Notes: generated from the sequence alone by a model not told the origin. DNA of 64,000 nucleotides from Antedon bifida (GCA_963402885.1 OY727095.1:33857001-33921000), one strand, 5' to 3'. Shown: positions 37,101-49,385, counted from the first letter of the stretch. Translations and numbers: made by a program.

Positions 37101-40100
37101 ATATTTTATTGTAAACATCCCTTGAGAGATATGCTTAGCCTTGGAATGTGCATGTTTGTGAGATACAGCATCTTAGTAATGGTACCATTAATGATACAGC
37201 ATCACTCTAGGTACTTTCAATGATCCAAGTACTTTGAATCTTATCATAAATTTAACCATAAAGTTCTGTGAATGCCTGTAAACAGATTACCACTCATGGC
37301 CACATGCATGTTTGATAGAGAACATCACGCAGTTACTTTGCTACATTTTATATAAAAATTACATATTTATTAATTTTTAGTATAATTTAATGGTAATCTT
37401 ATGAATTTTTAAATTGTATTAAAAAGATTTTAAAAATGTGGAAAAAATGTAAAAAAAAAAGTTCGTCCCAATTAATCCTTTGTGTATATATTTATCAAAT
37501 ATTAGTGCAGTAAAAACCCTGAATATGGGTTGGCTGTTTAATTCATCTGGGAGGGCAGAAAAGGGGTTAAAATATATATAGGCGAGAGAGAGAGTGAATG
37601 GGCAAGGAGTGGAGGAAGCGGGAGATCTTAGCATGGAATCAGAGATATAGAAAAGATAATTAATAAGACATTAATATATGCCCAAGGTATGATTGTAATA
37701 AAATAAAATAATTAACTTTGCTTTTTTATTTTTGCAGGGGTCATCTTTTGAAAGACACGTACGCAGCTTAATTTTCTCTGAGAATGCGATGCCAACAGTT
37801 GGTGCTCTTGATCTTGGTGGAGCTTCAACACAAATCTCTTTTATTCCAGAGGTTCCTGAAGCTCTTCCAGTTGGTGATAGTCAGCACCTACGTCTTTATG
37901 GCAGTGACTATGTGGTGTACACTCATAGTTACTTGTGCTATGGGAAGAATGAGGCAAGACGTAAATATTATGCCAGTCTAGTAGAGGTATGGCTCAGTGC
38001 TTATTATTATTTATAGTTCTATTTAATGGTTCTGTTGCATGGTACGGCTTGCAACATGTTTTTAATAAAATAAATTATTCACCTATGTTATACCATAGTA
38101 TAAAACAACCTTACTATCGTATTATGTGCTGTTCATTATTAGTTCTAATGCACGGTAATACTAATAGTTTTATTTAATGGTTGGCATGGTCAGCTTTTTG
38201 TAAACATTATTAAAGAGAATAGAATTCATGAATTATTCTAATGCACCGTAATAGCTCTATTTAATGGTTCTATTGCATGGTAATTATTTGTATAAGAAAT
38301 ATTTAATCAATTTTATTATTTTTTAGAATGCTAATTATTCGGAGGAAGTGACCAATCCATGTGGAGCATTGGGACTTAATGAGAGTATGTATGGGAGTTA
38401 TCTATGGAAGGCTCCCTGCACCCAATCGGATCAAAATAACACTGGTGATGTCAAGTACTTCTTTATAGGTACAAGTGACCCTGATGAATGTTTGGTCAAA
38501 GTTCGTAACCTTTTTAATTTTTCTGCGCCATGTGAGGATGAGCCATGTTCATTCGATGGTGTTCATCAACCAACGCCATATGGCAAGTTTGTGGTAAGTT
38601 TAAAGGAGTTTTTTTTTTTCAATAATCATTTAATTTCTCTTTTTTGTTTAAACTTATATCCATAGAAAAGCTTGGTTTTAACCTGCCTAATAATATCCAC
38701 ATTTCGATCGGATTCAACACTAGTCCAAATGGCAGGACTTTTCTAATGCTGTGTCTACACTATCAAACTAGTTTGACAAAAAAAGTGTGATGTGCCTAAA
38801 TATGGTAGTGATATGCCCAAATATGGTAGTGATATGCCCAAATATGGTAGTGATATGCCCAAATATGGTAGTGATATGACATCATGTCCATATGGGCACA
38901 TCACTTTTTTTTGCCTAAATTTGCTAATACTAGCACCCATCTATTAGTGGAACTTATATTTTTCATTTTGCAGTAATGACAAAACATAATACATCTATCA
39001 AATTATTTGAACACCGTAGGCCTATATTTGAATCATATAGAAGGTTAAGGTACATTACATTAGTGTGTGGGTGGTAGGGTTGATAGTTCAAAGAACCTTT
39101 ATACCGTCATATCGGACGGATAATAATAAATAATGTATATTTCTCTTCGTGGTTTTAATGGCTAATTTTATTATATTTATCGTTATGGTGTGATTATTGA
39201 TTTAAATTATGTGGTAATTGAAAATCAGTATTCAAGCCTTGATGCTTATTAATCATTGAGAGAATTCCTAAGACGTCAAATTCACCTTGCTAATTAATTT
39301 ACAATCTTGAAACTTCTTTTAATAAATCAGGTTTATTCATATTGCTAATGCTCTGTCTACACTATCAAACTAGTTTAACAAAAAAGTGTGATGTGCCCAA
39401 ATATGGTAGTGATATGACCAAATATGGTAGTGATATGACCAAATATGGTAGTGATATGACCAAATATGGTAGTGATATGACCAAATATGGTAGTGATATG
39501 ACAACATCATGTCCATATATGGGCACATCACATTTTTTGTCACATAAAGTTTGATAGTGTAGACAGAGCTTAACTTCATTTTCTACCCACATTTATCTTT
39601 GCTTCCAAATTTGTTTGAATGTTCCAGATTTTGAAAAATTGACTGCTCTATTTTAACAAGGTGGAGCCGAGTTAAATAGAGCGTCAATTTTTCAATGAAT
39701 GAAAAAAAAAATTCTCTCCATTAACGAAAACAAAACGTTGATTATTTTTTTTATTTTCTAACAAATGGCAGATAACCTGTTTTTAGCTAGATATATACTG
39801 CTATGTAGACAATTTTATAAAATAATAATAGAAAATGTATATATTTGGGAGAGATAAAAATATTTAGTTGTCCATGCTTCAGTTAAAAAATCTTTACAAA
39901 TAAAATAAAAAATGTGTCCTACTATTTTCTACATGCACGTGTTATATTAGATGATGTTTCACAACCCAGCCATCTGTCTCCTCATCATCATATCTATTTA
40001 TCCATCAATTAATTTCATTTATCCATATTATCCTCATTCATTTTGTTATTCATCCATTAATTCATTTATCTACTCATTCTTAATTTTCTTCAATTCATTC

Positions 40101-43100
40101 AATCATCTGTTTAATTAATTATATACACGCATTCCTACATCCCTTAATCTATTCTATCATCCATTCTTATATATGTAATTTAAAGCGTAGATCCTGGTTT
40201 AAAATTTTTCATAATGTTATATATAAGATACAGATTTTCAATGACTTTGTTAACCAGGTAGGTATTTGTAATAAAAATCGTATTTTGCTATGTAAAAGTC
40301 GCGTGGCACCACTTTTTTTTTTAAAAGAGCTTATTTCACAGCGATCGTTCCGCTTCACCGCTGTTATAAAATAAGTGAAGTTATCATAAATTTTGTTCAG
40401 TCATTCATTCATTCATCAGTGGAAAATTACATGTAAAATTTGCATATAAAATAGAAATTATGTCTGAGACATACAAAACATAACATAGATAAATGAAAAA
40501 CTAACAAAAACAATTACAAAGTGTCACATCACTCTTGTACGGTATACTGACAAGCATTCAGTGCCCGAATGGCAGCTGGATAAAAGCTGTAACAAAAACC
40601 CAATTGTACGGGAGATGATGGACCGGTAATGTCTACCGCTGCGTACCTCAAGGTGAAGGTTGCGAAGGTTTATATTTTTTAATAAGCAATAAAGATTTCA
40701 AACCCTGAGCTACTCTTTAACCTATTGCAGCACTATACAATCATCTATATAGTATATCTTCATGTAACACCATACACTCATCTATATAGTATATCTTCAT
40801 GTAGCACCATACACTCATCTATACAGTATATCTTCATGTAGCACCATACACTCATCTATACAGTATATCTTCATGTAGCACCATACACTCATCTATACAG
40901 TATATCTTCATGCAGCACCATACACTCATCTATATAGTATATCTTCATGTAGCACCATACACTCATCTATACAGTATATCTTCATGTAGCACCATACACT
41001 CATCTATACAGTATATCTTCATGTAGCACCATACACTCATCTATACAGTATATCTTCATGTAGCACCAATACACTCATCTATACAGTATATCTTCATGTA
41101 GCACCATACACTCATCTATATAGTATATCTTCATGTAGCACCATACACTCATCTATACAGTATATCTTCATCTAGCACCATACACTCATCTATATAGTAT
41201 ATCTTCATGTAGCACCATACACTCATCTATACAGTATATCTTCATCTAGCACCATACACCCATCTATATAGTATATCTTCATCCTATACTTTAATACATT
41301 CGTTCTATCTATCTATCTACCCATTCGTTCCCTAGAGCATTTTTCCCGCGATGAGAATAAAGATGATAATAACACGATATCTTGTTTCGTAGTTCCTTAC
41401 TCTCCCTAAATCCCAACGGCTCATAATTCATCCATACTCATTATTATTCTACGAATCCAGCTCGTCGCCGCATCACATTTATGGTGACTTCTTATTGCCG
41501 TAAAATTAATTTAAACTGATCGAAAACAAGACTTGAGTGTTCATTTATTTTCGTTTAACGATGAAATGATTGAACAAATCAATCGTGATGCAATAACCTT
41601 GAACCAAGCATCCACGTAAAAACAACAAAATGCATGGCGAAGGAAAAGTGCTTTCATTCTTTACATTCATCTTTGTTGTCAATATTTACAGTATAAAAGA
41701 CAACCTTATACACCCATTCTCTACAATTGTTGACGTTTTATAAAAGTAATGCATATATTACTTTGACAACCTTAATTTTATCTCTTATCTTTTTTAATTT
41801 GTCTTCATTTTTATATTTGATGATTTAAAATTACATTATTACATTTTGCACAAATAATAAATGTTTTGAGTTAAATGGAGAAAATATTTTCGTGATTGAC
41901 TATTCTATTCCGGAGCTGAGTTGAATAGGGCAGTACAGAAATATTCTTCTCATTCAATGACTACAAAACTGGAGTAATTACTGCAGTAAATGAATTGTAG
42001 GTGTTTACTTCTTAAATCAAATGTTGAAGTCTAGGCTGTGTCAAAAGGTGGCACTACTACTTGTATGTACATGTAGGTAACTGGGAATTGTTCCCACCAA
42101 CTCCCTTAAGCCAGGTCTACACTATCAAACTTTGTGACAAAAAAAATGTGATGTGGACATGATGATGTCATATCATTGGTCATATCACTACCATATTTGG
42201 GCACATCACACTTTTTTTGTCAAACTAGCTTGATAGTGTAGACAGAGCTTTAATGCATAGCATTTGATGCTACCTGTCCCTGGCCTATCATCTTCCCTTT
42301 AGATTCTCATCTTCATACCTCTCCTGGCATCAATATACATTGAAGTGTAATGTGTGAGAAACCTTTAATAATTCATTGAATTTGTGTTTTCGAGGTTATA
42401 TAAAATATTCATAATGCATGATTAACATTTACATAATGAAAACTAAAATAAAAATGTAAAATGCATTATTTTTGTATATCTCATTATTGAGAATAATTGA
42501 GAATTAGATTTTTAATAAACTTGAGTAGCCTGACGCCCTAAGGACTCACGACTACTGCACTTCCGTAATTCTCAACTTGTGTTTTGTTGCAGGCATTTAG
42601 TGGTTATTACTATGCTATCGACAATCTCAACCTAACATCTAATGCCACTATTAATCAGTTGAACGTCACCAGAGACAAATTCTGCCGCAGAAATTTGACG
42701 GACGTAAGTTGAAATTTAAATTTTGAGAAAGGTTTTGAATTATTCAGAATGTTTGAGATGTTTAACAGTGATGGGAATATAAACAGCATTTTCGATACAT
42801 TTACAATCAATCTTATCTTTCATTATTCATAGTTAATTGTTTCATAGATTTCATTGCACATACAAAATTCCAGCAGAAAATTTGTCTAAAAAAGGACAAA
42901 CATACCTTAGTGGCAAAACCCAAGAAAGGTTATCTTCAGAATCAATAGCATTGCTGTCATTATCAGCATCATAATTGTTATCATTGTATCATCATCAATG
43001 AATTGACCCAGAGGGCCTAGTTTAATATGACCAGTGGCTGTGATGTGATGATCAACTTTTTTTTGTTGAAGTTGTCTCTCACCATATCTAATTAAGAATG

Positions 43101-43135
43101 GCCATTTCCTTGTTCCCTGCAATGTAATAATGTGT

Positions 43136-43182
<47 letters not shown>

Positions 43183-46100
43183 TTTTGTTTGTTTGTCATC
43201 ATCTCATCATAGGCTATACACAAAATGTTTTTTCTATAAAGCTCTGTCTACACTATCAAACTAGTTTGAAAAAAAAAAATGTGATGTGCCCAAATATGCT
43301 AATGATATGTTCAAATATGCTAGTGATATGACATCTCGTGGCCATATATGGGCACATCACATTTTTTTTGTCACATAAAGTTTGATAGTGTAAACAGAGC
43401 TTTAGATACCAACCATAAGAAAGACCTTTCCTTATGACTACTACAATGTTTTATTTATTTTTAATTTTCGTCATTATTTATTATTTTTTATTTAGATTCA
43501 GAATATCCCAGACATATGGGATAATATTTATCTTTATTGTTTTGATATCAACTATGTGTACACGCTGTTAGTAGATGTGTACAAATTCACTGAGGATAAC
43601 TGGAATATTGAATTTGTCCGGGACGTAAGTTTTAATTTCAATTTATTTTCATTCATGTTCATTCATTTATCTCTTCTTTATACTGGGGGACCTCTTCAGT
43701 CAAAGACTGTTCTCCCAGAGGGTCCAGTACTTTTGTAACTTTTTAAAAGTTATCTGTGACATCAAATTTAGGCTTAAAACTGAGGATAACAAACATCTAC
43801 CCCTGTAAAACAATTCTAAATAAGTATGTGTTTATAGCAGTCTTAAAAATAGTTATGAATGTAAGTTTTATCTAATTTCTCTCCTTATCCATGAAACTTG
43901 AGTGCTAAAAAACTTACTGTGCCCCAAAATATCCGCAAACGTGTGTGTGCCTAGCTTAGTCTTCTAATGGCATAACTGCTTGTACTGTAAATTGAAACAA
44001 GATTCCAATTAAAATGTATATATAATTACAATTTATATTTTATATGTTTATAACACCACTCAGTTTACAGAGGTAGCTTTCTATTGCATCTATAAATTAT
44101 GATTTTATTACTAGGAAGTGATTTTTTGGTTGTTTTTTTTTGTCCTTATTATACGTACAGTACATCCCTTGCTATACTTGACATTCCTTGAAGAATTACA
44201 ATTTTGACGAGTGATATTTATATTTGTGGATATCGCATTTAAACCACTGGGGGTTTGTGTGTGACAGGCTCTGACAAGAGAAAAGTAATCCATTTTGTGT
44301 TTTCATTTCATCATCACACATTGATGAATCTCGTTAAAACTAAAGCTCTGTCTACACTATTAAATTTCATGTGACAACAAAATGTGATGTGCCCATATAT
44401 GGACATGATGATGGCATATCACTACCATATTTGGGCGTATCACTACCATATTTGGGCACATCACACATTTTTTGTCAAACTAGTTTGATAGTGTAGACAG
44501 AGCTTTAAAGAGAAAATCATTATTCTGTGAGTGTATTCAATGCATTGCTTATAGGGTTTAGAACTGAATACGTGAATTGGTATATAGTACTTGCAATGGG
44601 TAACTAGGACAATGCATAATTATAGTTGAACCCTATTTTATTAAACGATGGTACAGGAAATAAATTATGTACATTATCGGTATTATTATTAGTACGTGGA
44701 CAGATAATGCTTTCTGTGTTGGCTTGCGAAATGCAATGGCGTTAAAACTGACCATAAACATTCAGCCAATCAGCAGAATTAGTTCAAATTGTTTAATAAA
44801 AGTCAAATCAACATATTATTGCGGTTAACTTTTCATTACCAGCTACTACCTGCTACTGATGTCTCTGAAAAACATAACTTCACTTAGTGACCTGCTTTAT
44901 AATTTTTAGTGGCGCTGTAGGATGTTTCAAAGTCCTTTGTTCTAGTCCGAAATATATCTCAGTGATGATCTCAACTTAGTTTAGAAAACATTTTATTTCT
45001 CATACACATTCTCAAGTTTTTTGATGGATGCTGTAATAATTATTTCTGATTGCCATCTACAACATGTATTTCATTTAAATTGAAGCTGGTGTTCTCAATT
45101 TATTGAATATATTCAATATATTTTAATATTCTAGTTATATAGGTCTAGTTTCATTTTCAGACTGAAATAACTCAGAGTTTGCCAAAATATTCTTAACCCC
45201 TTCTTATAAGTGGACACCTTGGAGACCCTTAATAAAGTCCACTGGATAATGGTTGGCTGTAGTGTTAAAACATATATGTATCCCTTGTTCGATTCACAGT
45301 GGAATTTAAGAGTCCTCTGAATAAAGAGTGTCCCAAAGAGGCACTCTACTGTACTTTGCTAACATGAATACATTTGTGACCTATCAAGCCACAATCTACA
45401 TATTAAGCCTGGTTTCCATAAAATCGCTACACCGTGTCGCCGACAGAGCGTAGCGATTCTATGGAAACGCTAGAATTTATCGGGGATCTAGTACGCGAGC
45501 GCTAAATATTCTTTGGTACACGCGTATACGATTCATCGCCGACAAAATCGGCAAAGTTGAACATGCACGTCGACGACATCTGCGCGTGTAGCTATTTCAA
45601 TGGAAACGGTGTAGCGATTTTATGGAAACCAGGCTTTACAACATTTTACAACATTGAATTTTAAATTTGTATATTTAAATGTTTGTGAATAAACATCTCT
45701 CTACAATATATACAAATATAATTTGCATAAATTCAATATCCGCCACATGTTCATTCATTTCCTAGTCAGAACATAGAACAGGTGAGAATGGATTATGATA
45801 TACCGACAAAAACATCTATGAATTGATTTCTGGTTGACGGCTAGAAATCATTAATTAATGAAACTCATATTTCATTACATGGTTGTGACTGCGTGAACTT
45901 AAAACTGAGGATAACAAACATCTACCCCTGTAAAACAATTCTAAGTTAGTACGTGTTTGTAGCAGTCGTAAAAATAGTAATTTATCTCTAATTTCTCTCC
46001 TTATCCTTATTCTAAAAACTGACTGTGCCCCAAAATATCCGCAAACGTGTGTGTGCCTAGCTAGCTTAGTCTTCTAATGGCATAACTCCTTGTAAATTGA

Positions 46101-48817
46101 AACAAGATTCCAATTAAAATGTATATACAATTACAATTTATATTTTATATGTTTATAATACCACTCAATGTACAGAGGTAGCTTTCTATTGCATCTATAA
46201 ATTATGATTTTATTACTAGGAAGTGATTTTTTGGTTGTCTTTTTTTTGTCGTTATACGTACAATACATCCCTTGCTATGCTTGACATTCCTTGAAGAATT
46301 ACAATTTTGACGAGTGATATTTATATTTGTGGATATCGCATTTAAACCACTGGGGGTTTGTGTGTGACAGGCTCTGACAAGAGAAAAGTAATCCATTTTG
46401 TGTTTTCATTTCATCATCACACATTGATGAATCTCGTTAAAACTAAAGCTCTGTCTACACTATTAAATTTCATGTGACAACAAAATGTTAACTTATGAAC
46501 ACTAAATCATTGCAAAATGTATAATATTTAGTGAAACATAATGCTATCAGTAATATACAAATCTGATTTGCTTGAATGGTCAAATAAAATTTTGAAAATC
46601 ACATTCATCATCCTACTGTTAAGCTCCGTCTACACTATCAAACTGTATGTGACAACAAAATGTGATTGGCCCATATATGGACATGATGATGTCATATCAC
46701 TACCATATATGAGCACATCACACTTTTGTTCACACTTTTTAGTTTGATAGTGTGGACAGAACTTTAGATTCTATGTGTTCAATGGTTTGCAACAATAGAA
46801 CAACTAATAGCCTTTCACATCACCTAGCAAAACTCTGGAGCTTTTAACCTCTGTCTACACTATCAAACTTTATGTGACAAAAATATATGGACATGATGAG
46901 GTCATATCACTACCAAAGTTGGGTATATCACTACCATATTTGGGCACATCACACTTTTTTGTGAAACTAGTTTGGTAGTGTAGACAGAACTGGTATTCAC
47001 TATACAAATAGTGTAGGTGTCTTGCTAGGAAATGCAAAGCAGGTAGTATTAGTGTTTTTGTTGGAATAGGAATAGTACGAATAGTACATGTTTTCCCTTC
47101 TTCTTGCCTACAAAAGGTATGTCTAGATTTAGGCCTTACAAACATACTTTACATTGCAATAATTGACAACAAGATAAATGAAGTCTATATAATGTGTACA
47201 TACTTTAATGTTAGCTGGCAATAACAGTTTACCTCAATCATTGTCTGTCATTGCTGACTCTTGCATGTTTCCTCAGTAGGTCAACCATACAGGAGGAAAT
47301 ACTGCACTGTACACAATACAATGTTAACATGTCTGAAAATATACAATTACAAAAAATATGAACTGACAAAACACCACAAATAAAATATATATCCAAAATA
47401 TATGCACATACAATAGGGAGAGGTTAGTCAAAGGTTTTGGTCAGGAACCATAGAAGAGTGAGCATTTTTAAAGTTTTTAACAGAATGTTTGATCCCTAAT
47501 TCTCATTTAAAGATAATAATATATACAGTAGGGAATACATTTTTAAACATTTTGAGTTGTATAGGCCTACCAATAAAAATAATAATAATTGATGTTCACT
47601 AATTAACTTCGTAGTGCAATATTACTGGTAATGAGCTATCCTTTATCAACTCACTTGCATTCAGCCTACGTCATTACATCCAAGTGTGGAGCAAGCTTGA
47701 TCAGTCAGATTGTAAAAGATGTAATAGAATATAATTGTGAAGTGAACAGTCACTTGAATAGAATCAATTAAAATATGCATTTGATTTGTATCTAACGGCA
47801 TTTACTGCCTTGCTTGTAATCCTGAGGGATTTCACTTTTAACTTTCATGCATTATTAATAAACTGAACAATAAGCACGTGCTTAATATTGATTTCAAAGC
47901 ATTCCTATTTCAAAGTATTTTAAGTAATTATGATACAAGTATCTCATAAATATTTATACTTGCACTAAAAGAGTTTAATCGATACATACTACATGATATG
48001 GATCATAATGATGTGTGATTTTAATCACATTGAATGTGATTATGATGTGATTCTAATCACATTGAATATGATTATGATGTGATTCTGATCACATTGAATA
48101 TGATTATGATGTGATTCTGATCACATTGAATATGATTATGATGTGATTCTGATCACATTGAATATGATTTATAGGATGTAATTCAAATCACATTGAATAT
48201 GATTATGATTCTAATCACATTGAGTATGATTATGATTCTAATCACATTGAATGTGATTATGATTCTAATCACATTGAATGTGATTATGATTCTAATCACA
48301 TTGAATGTGATGTAATAATAATAATAATAATATATACGAATTTGTAAAGCACCAATTCCAGCAACAAGTGATCAAAGGCGCTGTGGACTTAGATGTTACA
48401 TCTTTTCAACAACATTCTTCTCCCCTAAGGGTCACATTGAATATGATTATGATGTGATTATAATTGCATTTATGATCATCGTGATAATGACTATGATGAT
48501 CTTAATACCTTTAATCATTGTGATAAAGGTTTAGATGAATCTAAAATTGAATGCTAATTAAATTTAATTATATAAATACTAATATTCATTATTTACAGAT
48601 CGAAGGCACAAATGTAGGCTGGTCGCTAGGTTACATGGTGAACGCCACCAATGGTATTCCACCAGAGTTGCCCTCTATTTTGATACATGAACCCGTGTAC
48701 TACGGTCTGCTTGGCGTTTATTGTGTTTTGCTGTTTTTGGGTACAATCATGTTAATACTTGCTGCTCATCGTAGATATAAAAGACGACAAAGCCAAGCAA
48801 TGTACGTGTCAATTTAA
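34168..48817 (+). CDS. ENTPD: cell-surface NTPDase (CD39/ENTPD1-2-3-8 class), paralogue 1
   Basis: Nine exons: 34168-34305, 34519-34636, 35451-35604, 35989-36154, 37738-37986, 38327-38593, 42593-42703, 43496-43624 and 48599-48817. They join in frame to 516 aa, the usual size for the plasma-membrane class. The N-terminal membrane anchor spans about 15-37 and the C-terminal one about 478-500, leaving a large extracellular domain. All apyrase conserved regions are seen: ACR1 FDAGSSHTNLFVYQWP (51-66), ACR2 FLGATAGMRLL (126-136), ACR3 IITGEEEGTYGWITTN (169-184), ACR4 LDLGGASTQISF (216-227) and ACR5 AFSGYYYAI (365-373). N-glycosylation sequons and paired Cys in the C-terminal half fit an ectoenzyme. 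Expected role: Ca/Mg-dependent hydrolysis of extracellular ATP and ADP to AMP. Introns 6 (4.0 kb) and 8 (5.0 kb) are packed with repeats. Confidence 0.95.
34666..34845 (-). mobile_element. AAGCTCTG-family element (copy 11)
   Basis: Begins 29 bp after the donor of NTPDase-1 exon 2. Left tip decayed, right end intact. Three units of the ACTACCATATTTTGGCATATC type. Confidence 0.87.
36181..36340 (+). mobile_element. AAGCTCTG-family element (copy 12)
   Basis: Full length with two 21-bp units, in NTPDase-1 intron 4, 26 bp after the donor. Confidence 0.88.
36625..36840 (+). mobile_element. possible SINE-like repeat in NTPDase-1 intron 4
   Basis: GAGGTCGATCGGTTAAAGCT followed by TCGGTGCTGCAA resembles a tRNA-like A-box region, and GTTCAAAATTC further on is a poor B box. 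The block has higher GC than its surroundings. Assignment is tentative. Confidence 0.3.
38746..38914 (+). mobile_element. AAGCTCTG-family element with four 21-bp units (copy 13)
   Basis: Four almost identical CAAATATGGTAGTGATATG units. The right terminus is lost after TCACTTTTTTTT. In NTPDase-1 intron 6. Confidence 0.9.
39348..39570 (+). mobile_element. AAGCTCTG-family element with five 21-bp units (copy 14)
   Basis: Both termini intact. Five units of ACCAAATATGGTAGTGATAT(G), four of them beginning GACC rather than GCCC. The longest copy in the window (223 bp). Confidence 0.93.
39631..39695. repeat. long imperfect hairpin in NTPDase-1 intron 6
   Basis: The left arm TTGAAAAATTGACTGCTCTA and TTTTAAC pairs with the right arm GTTAAATAGAGCGTCAATTT and TTCAA, leaving a loop of about 14 bases (AAGGTGGAGCCGA). 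A weaker relative occurs near 41900-41940 (CTATTCTATTCCGGAGCTGA then GTTGAATAG). No flanking duplication was recognised. Confidence 0.75.
40735..41285 (+). repeat. 37-bp minisatellite, about 15 units
   Basis: Unit: CACCATACACTCATCTATAC then AGTATATCTTCATGTAG. Units are nearly identical, varying chiefly at TATATAG/TATACAG and CATGTAG/CATCTAG, and are tandem with no spacers. They lie in NTPDase-1 intron 6. The conserved units suggest recent expansion. Confidence 0.95.
42109..42250 (-). mobile_element. AAGCTCTG-family element (copy 15)
   Basis: Right end intact with TA. The left tip is changed to AGCCAGGTC. In NTPDase-1 intron 6. Confidence 0.88.
43141..43178. repeat. (TA)n microsatellite
   Basis: An uninterrupted TA dinucleotide run of about 38 bases in NTPDase-1 intron 7. 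Confidence 0.98.
43239..43402 (+). mobile_element. AAGCTCTG-family element (copy 16)
   Basis: Both ends intact with TA on each side. Two units with GCTA(A/G)TGATATG. In NTPDase-1 intron 7, 60 bp after the TA run. Confidence 0.9.
43773..44385 (+). repeat. segmental duplication copy A in NTPDase-1 intron 8
   Basis: This 0.6-kb block recurs at 45898-46488 in direct orientation with high identity apart from a few small indels. It starts CTTAAAACTGAGGATAACAA and ends inside an AAGCTCTG-type element at CAACAAAATGT. Confidence 0.9.
44343..44505 (-). mobile_element. AAGCTCTG-family element (copy 17)
   Basis: Both ends intact with TA on each side. Its first 43 bp form the end of duplication copy A. 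Confidence 0.92.
45406..45636. mobile_element. TA-flanked inverted-repeat element, third family
   Basis: The left terminus AGCCTGGTTTCCATAAAATC followed by GCTACACCGT is matched as an almost perfect inverted repeat of about 31 bp at the right end. TA flanks both sides (45404-45405 and 45637-45638). The interior is GC-rich with several CG dinucleotides and has no coding capacity. A single copy is seen here. Confidence 0.85.
45898..46488 (+). repeat. segmental duplication copy B in NTPDase-1 intron 8
   Basis: Direct copy of 43773-44385, 2.1 kb downstream in the same intron. The right breakpoint lies about 43 bp into the small transposon, so copy B carries only its left end. Confidence 0.9.
46446..46488 (-). 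mobile_element. AAGCTCTG-family fragment (copy 18)
   Basis: The first 43 bp of copy 17, carried along by the segmental duplication and cut at CAAAATGT. Confidence 0.9.
46622..46764 (-). mobile_element. AAGCTCTG-family element (copy 19)
   Basis: Full length and slightly diverged (AGCTCCGTC left, GGACAGAACTT right). In NTPDase-1 intron 8. Confidence 0.87.
46847..46991 (-). mobile_element. AAGCTCTG-family element (copy 20)
   Basis: Full length with two units, 82 bp after copy 19 in the same orientation. Confidence 0.87.
48012..48311 (+). repeat. minisatellite of GTGATT/AATCACATTGAATAT units
   Basis: About ten units of 26-32 bp, each holding TGATTCTAATCACATTGAAT or a variant. The inner TGTGATT...AATCACA is palindromic. 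The array lies in NTPDase-1 intron 8 just upstream of the last exon. Confidence 0.9.
48312..48425 (+). mobile_element. retroelement tail inserted in the minisatellite
   Basis: An (ATA)n run leads into TTTGTAAAGCACCAATTCCA and GATCAAAGGCGCTGTGG. This phrase is typical of 3' ends of dispersed retroposons in marine animals. After it the minisatellite resumes at 48428 (CACATTGAATATGATTATGA), so the piece appears inserted in the array. The family is not resolved. Confidence 0.45.
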
Positions 48818-49261
48818 ACTTAAATATTAAATTTAAAAAGATGAACTTTAATTAAAAACCACAGAACAAAATGTTTAGATTTAGACCAATGTTATCTTCA
48901 GTACTAAATGTAAATGATAGTTGATGATGTGATTTTTTAATATATTGAAGCTTGTCATACTTATGGACATGTTCTTAGGATAGAATGCAATATAAATGTA
49001 TAGTTTATGAATATAATGTTTGTAATTAAAAGTTGAAATCCAAAGGGTAGCTTTAAATATTCATCACATTTAGAAGAGGTGCTAGTACTGTAATATATAG
49101 ATTTACCAAATAAGACAAACTTTAAAAATATCCACAATGAAATTTACTATTTGGCACTCTTTTTATGTAGGCTAAGTTTTCTTATAATACACTTAAGAAT
49201 GATAAATTGTACTTATATGGTAAGTAACAACACAGAAAGTAATTGATAATGTGAATCATAG

Positions 49262-49385
49262 AGATATAGTTTACTATATTATCTATATATAATATAATAT
49301 CTATATATAATATAATATCTATATATAATATAATATCTATATATAATATATTATCTATATATAATATATTATCTATATATTAATA
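49262..49385. repeat. 18-bp TA-rich array
   Basis: ATCTATATATAATATAAT repeated about six times in tandem. Confidence 0.9.

Noticed and set aside
39365-39592. Open frames with repeated ISLPYLV or YHYHIWS peptides
   Set aside because: They are translations of the 21-bp units inside the small transposon copy, open only because 21 is a multiple of three.
40735-41285. CRISPR-like array
   Set aside because: Units are contiguous 37-bp tandem repeats without unique spacers, in a eukaryotic intron.
44111-46396. Two nearly identical 60-64-codon minus-strand frames (MDYFSLVRACHTQTPSGLNA...)
   Set aside because: The identity comes from the segmental duplication. The frame diverges by frameshift at its end, and no other feature supports coding.
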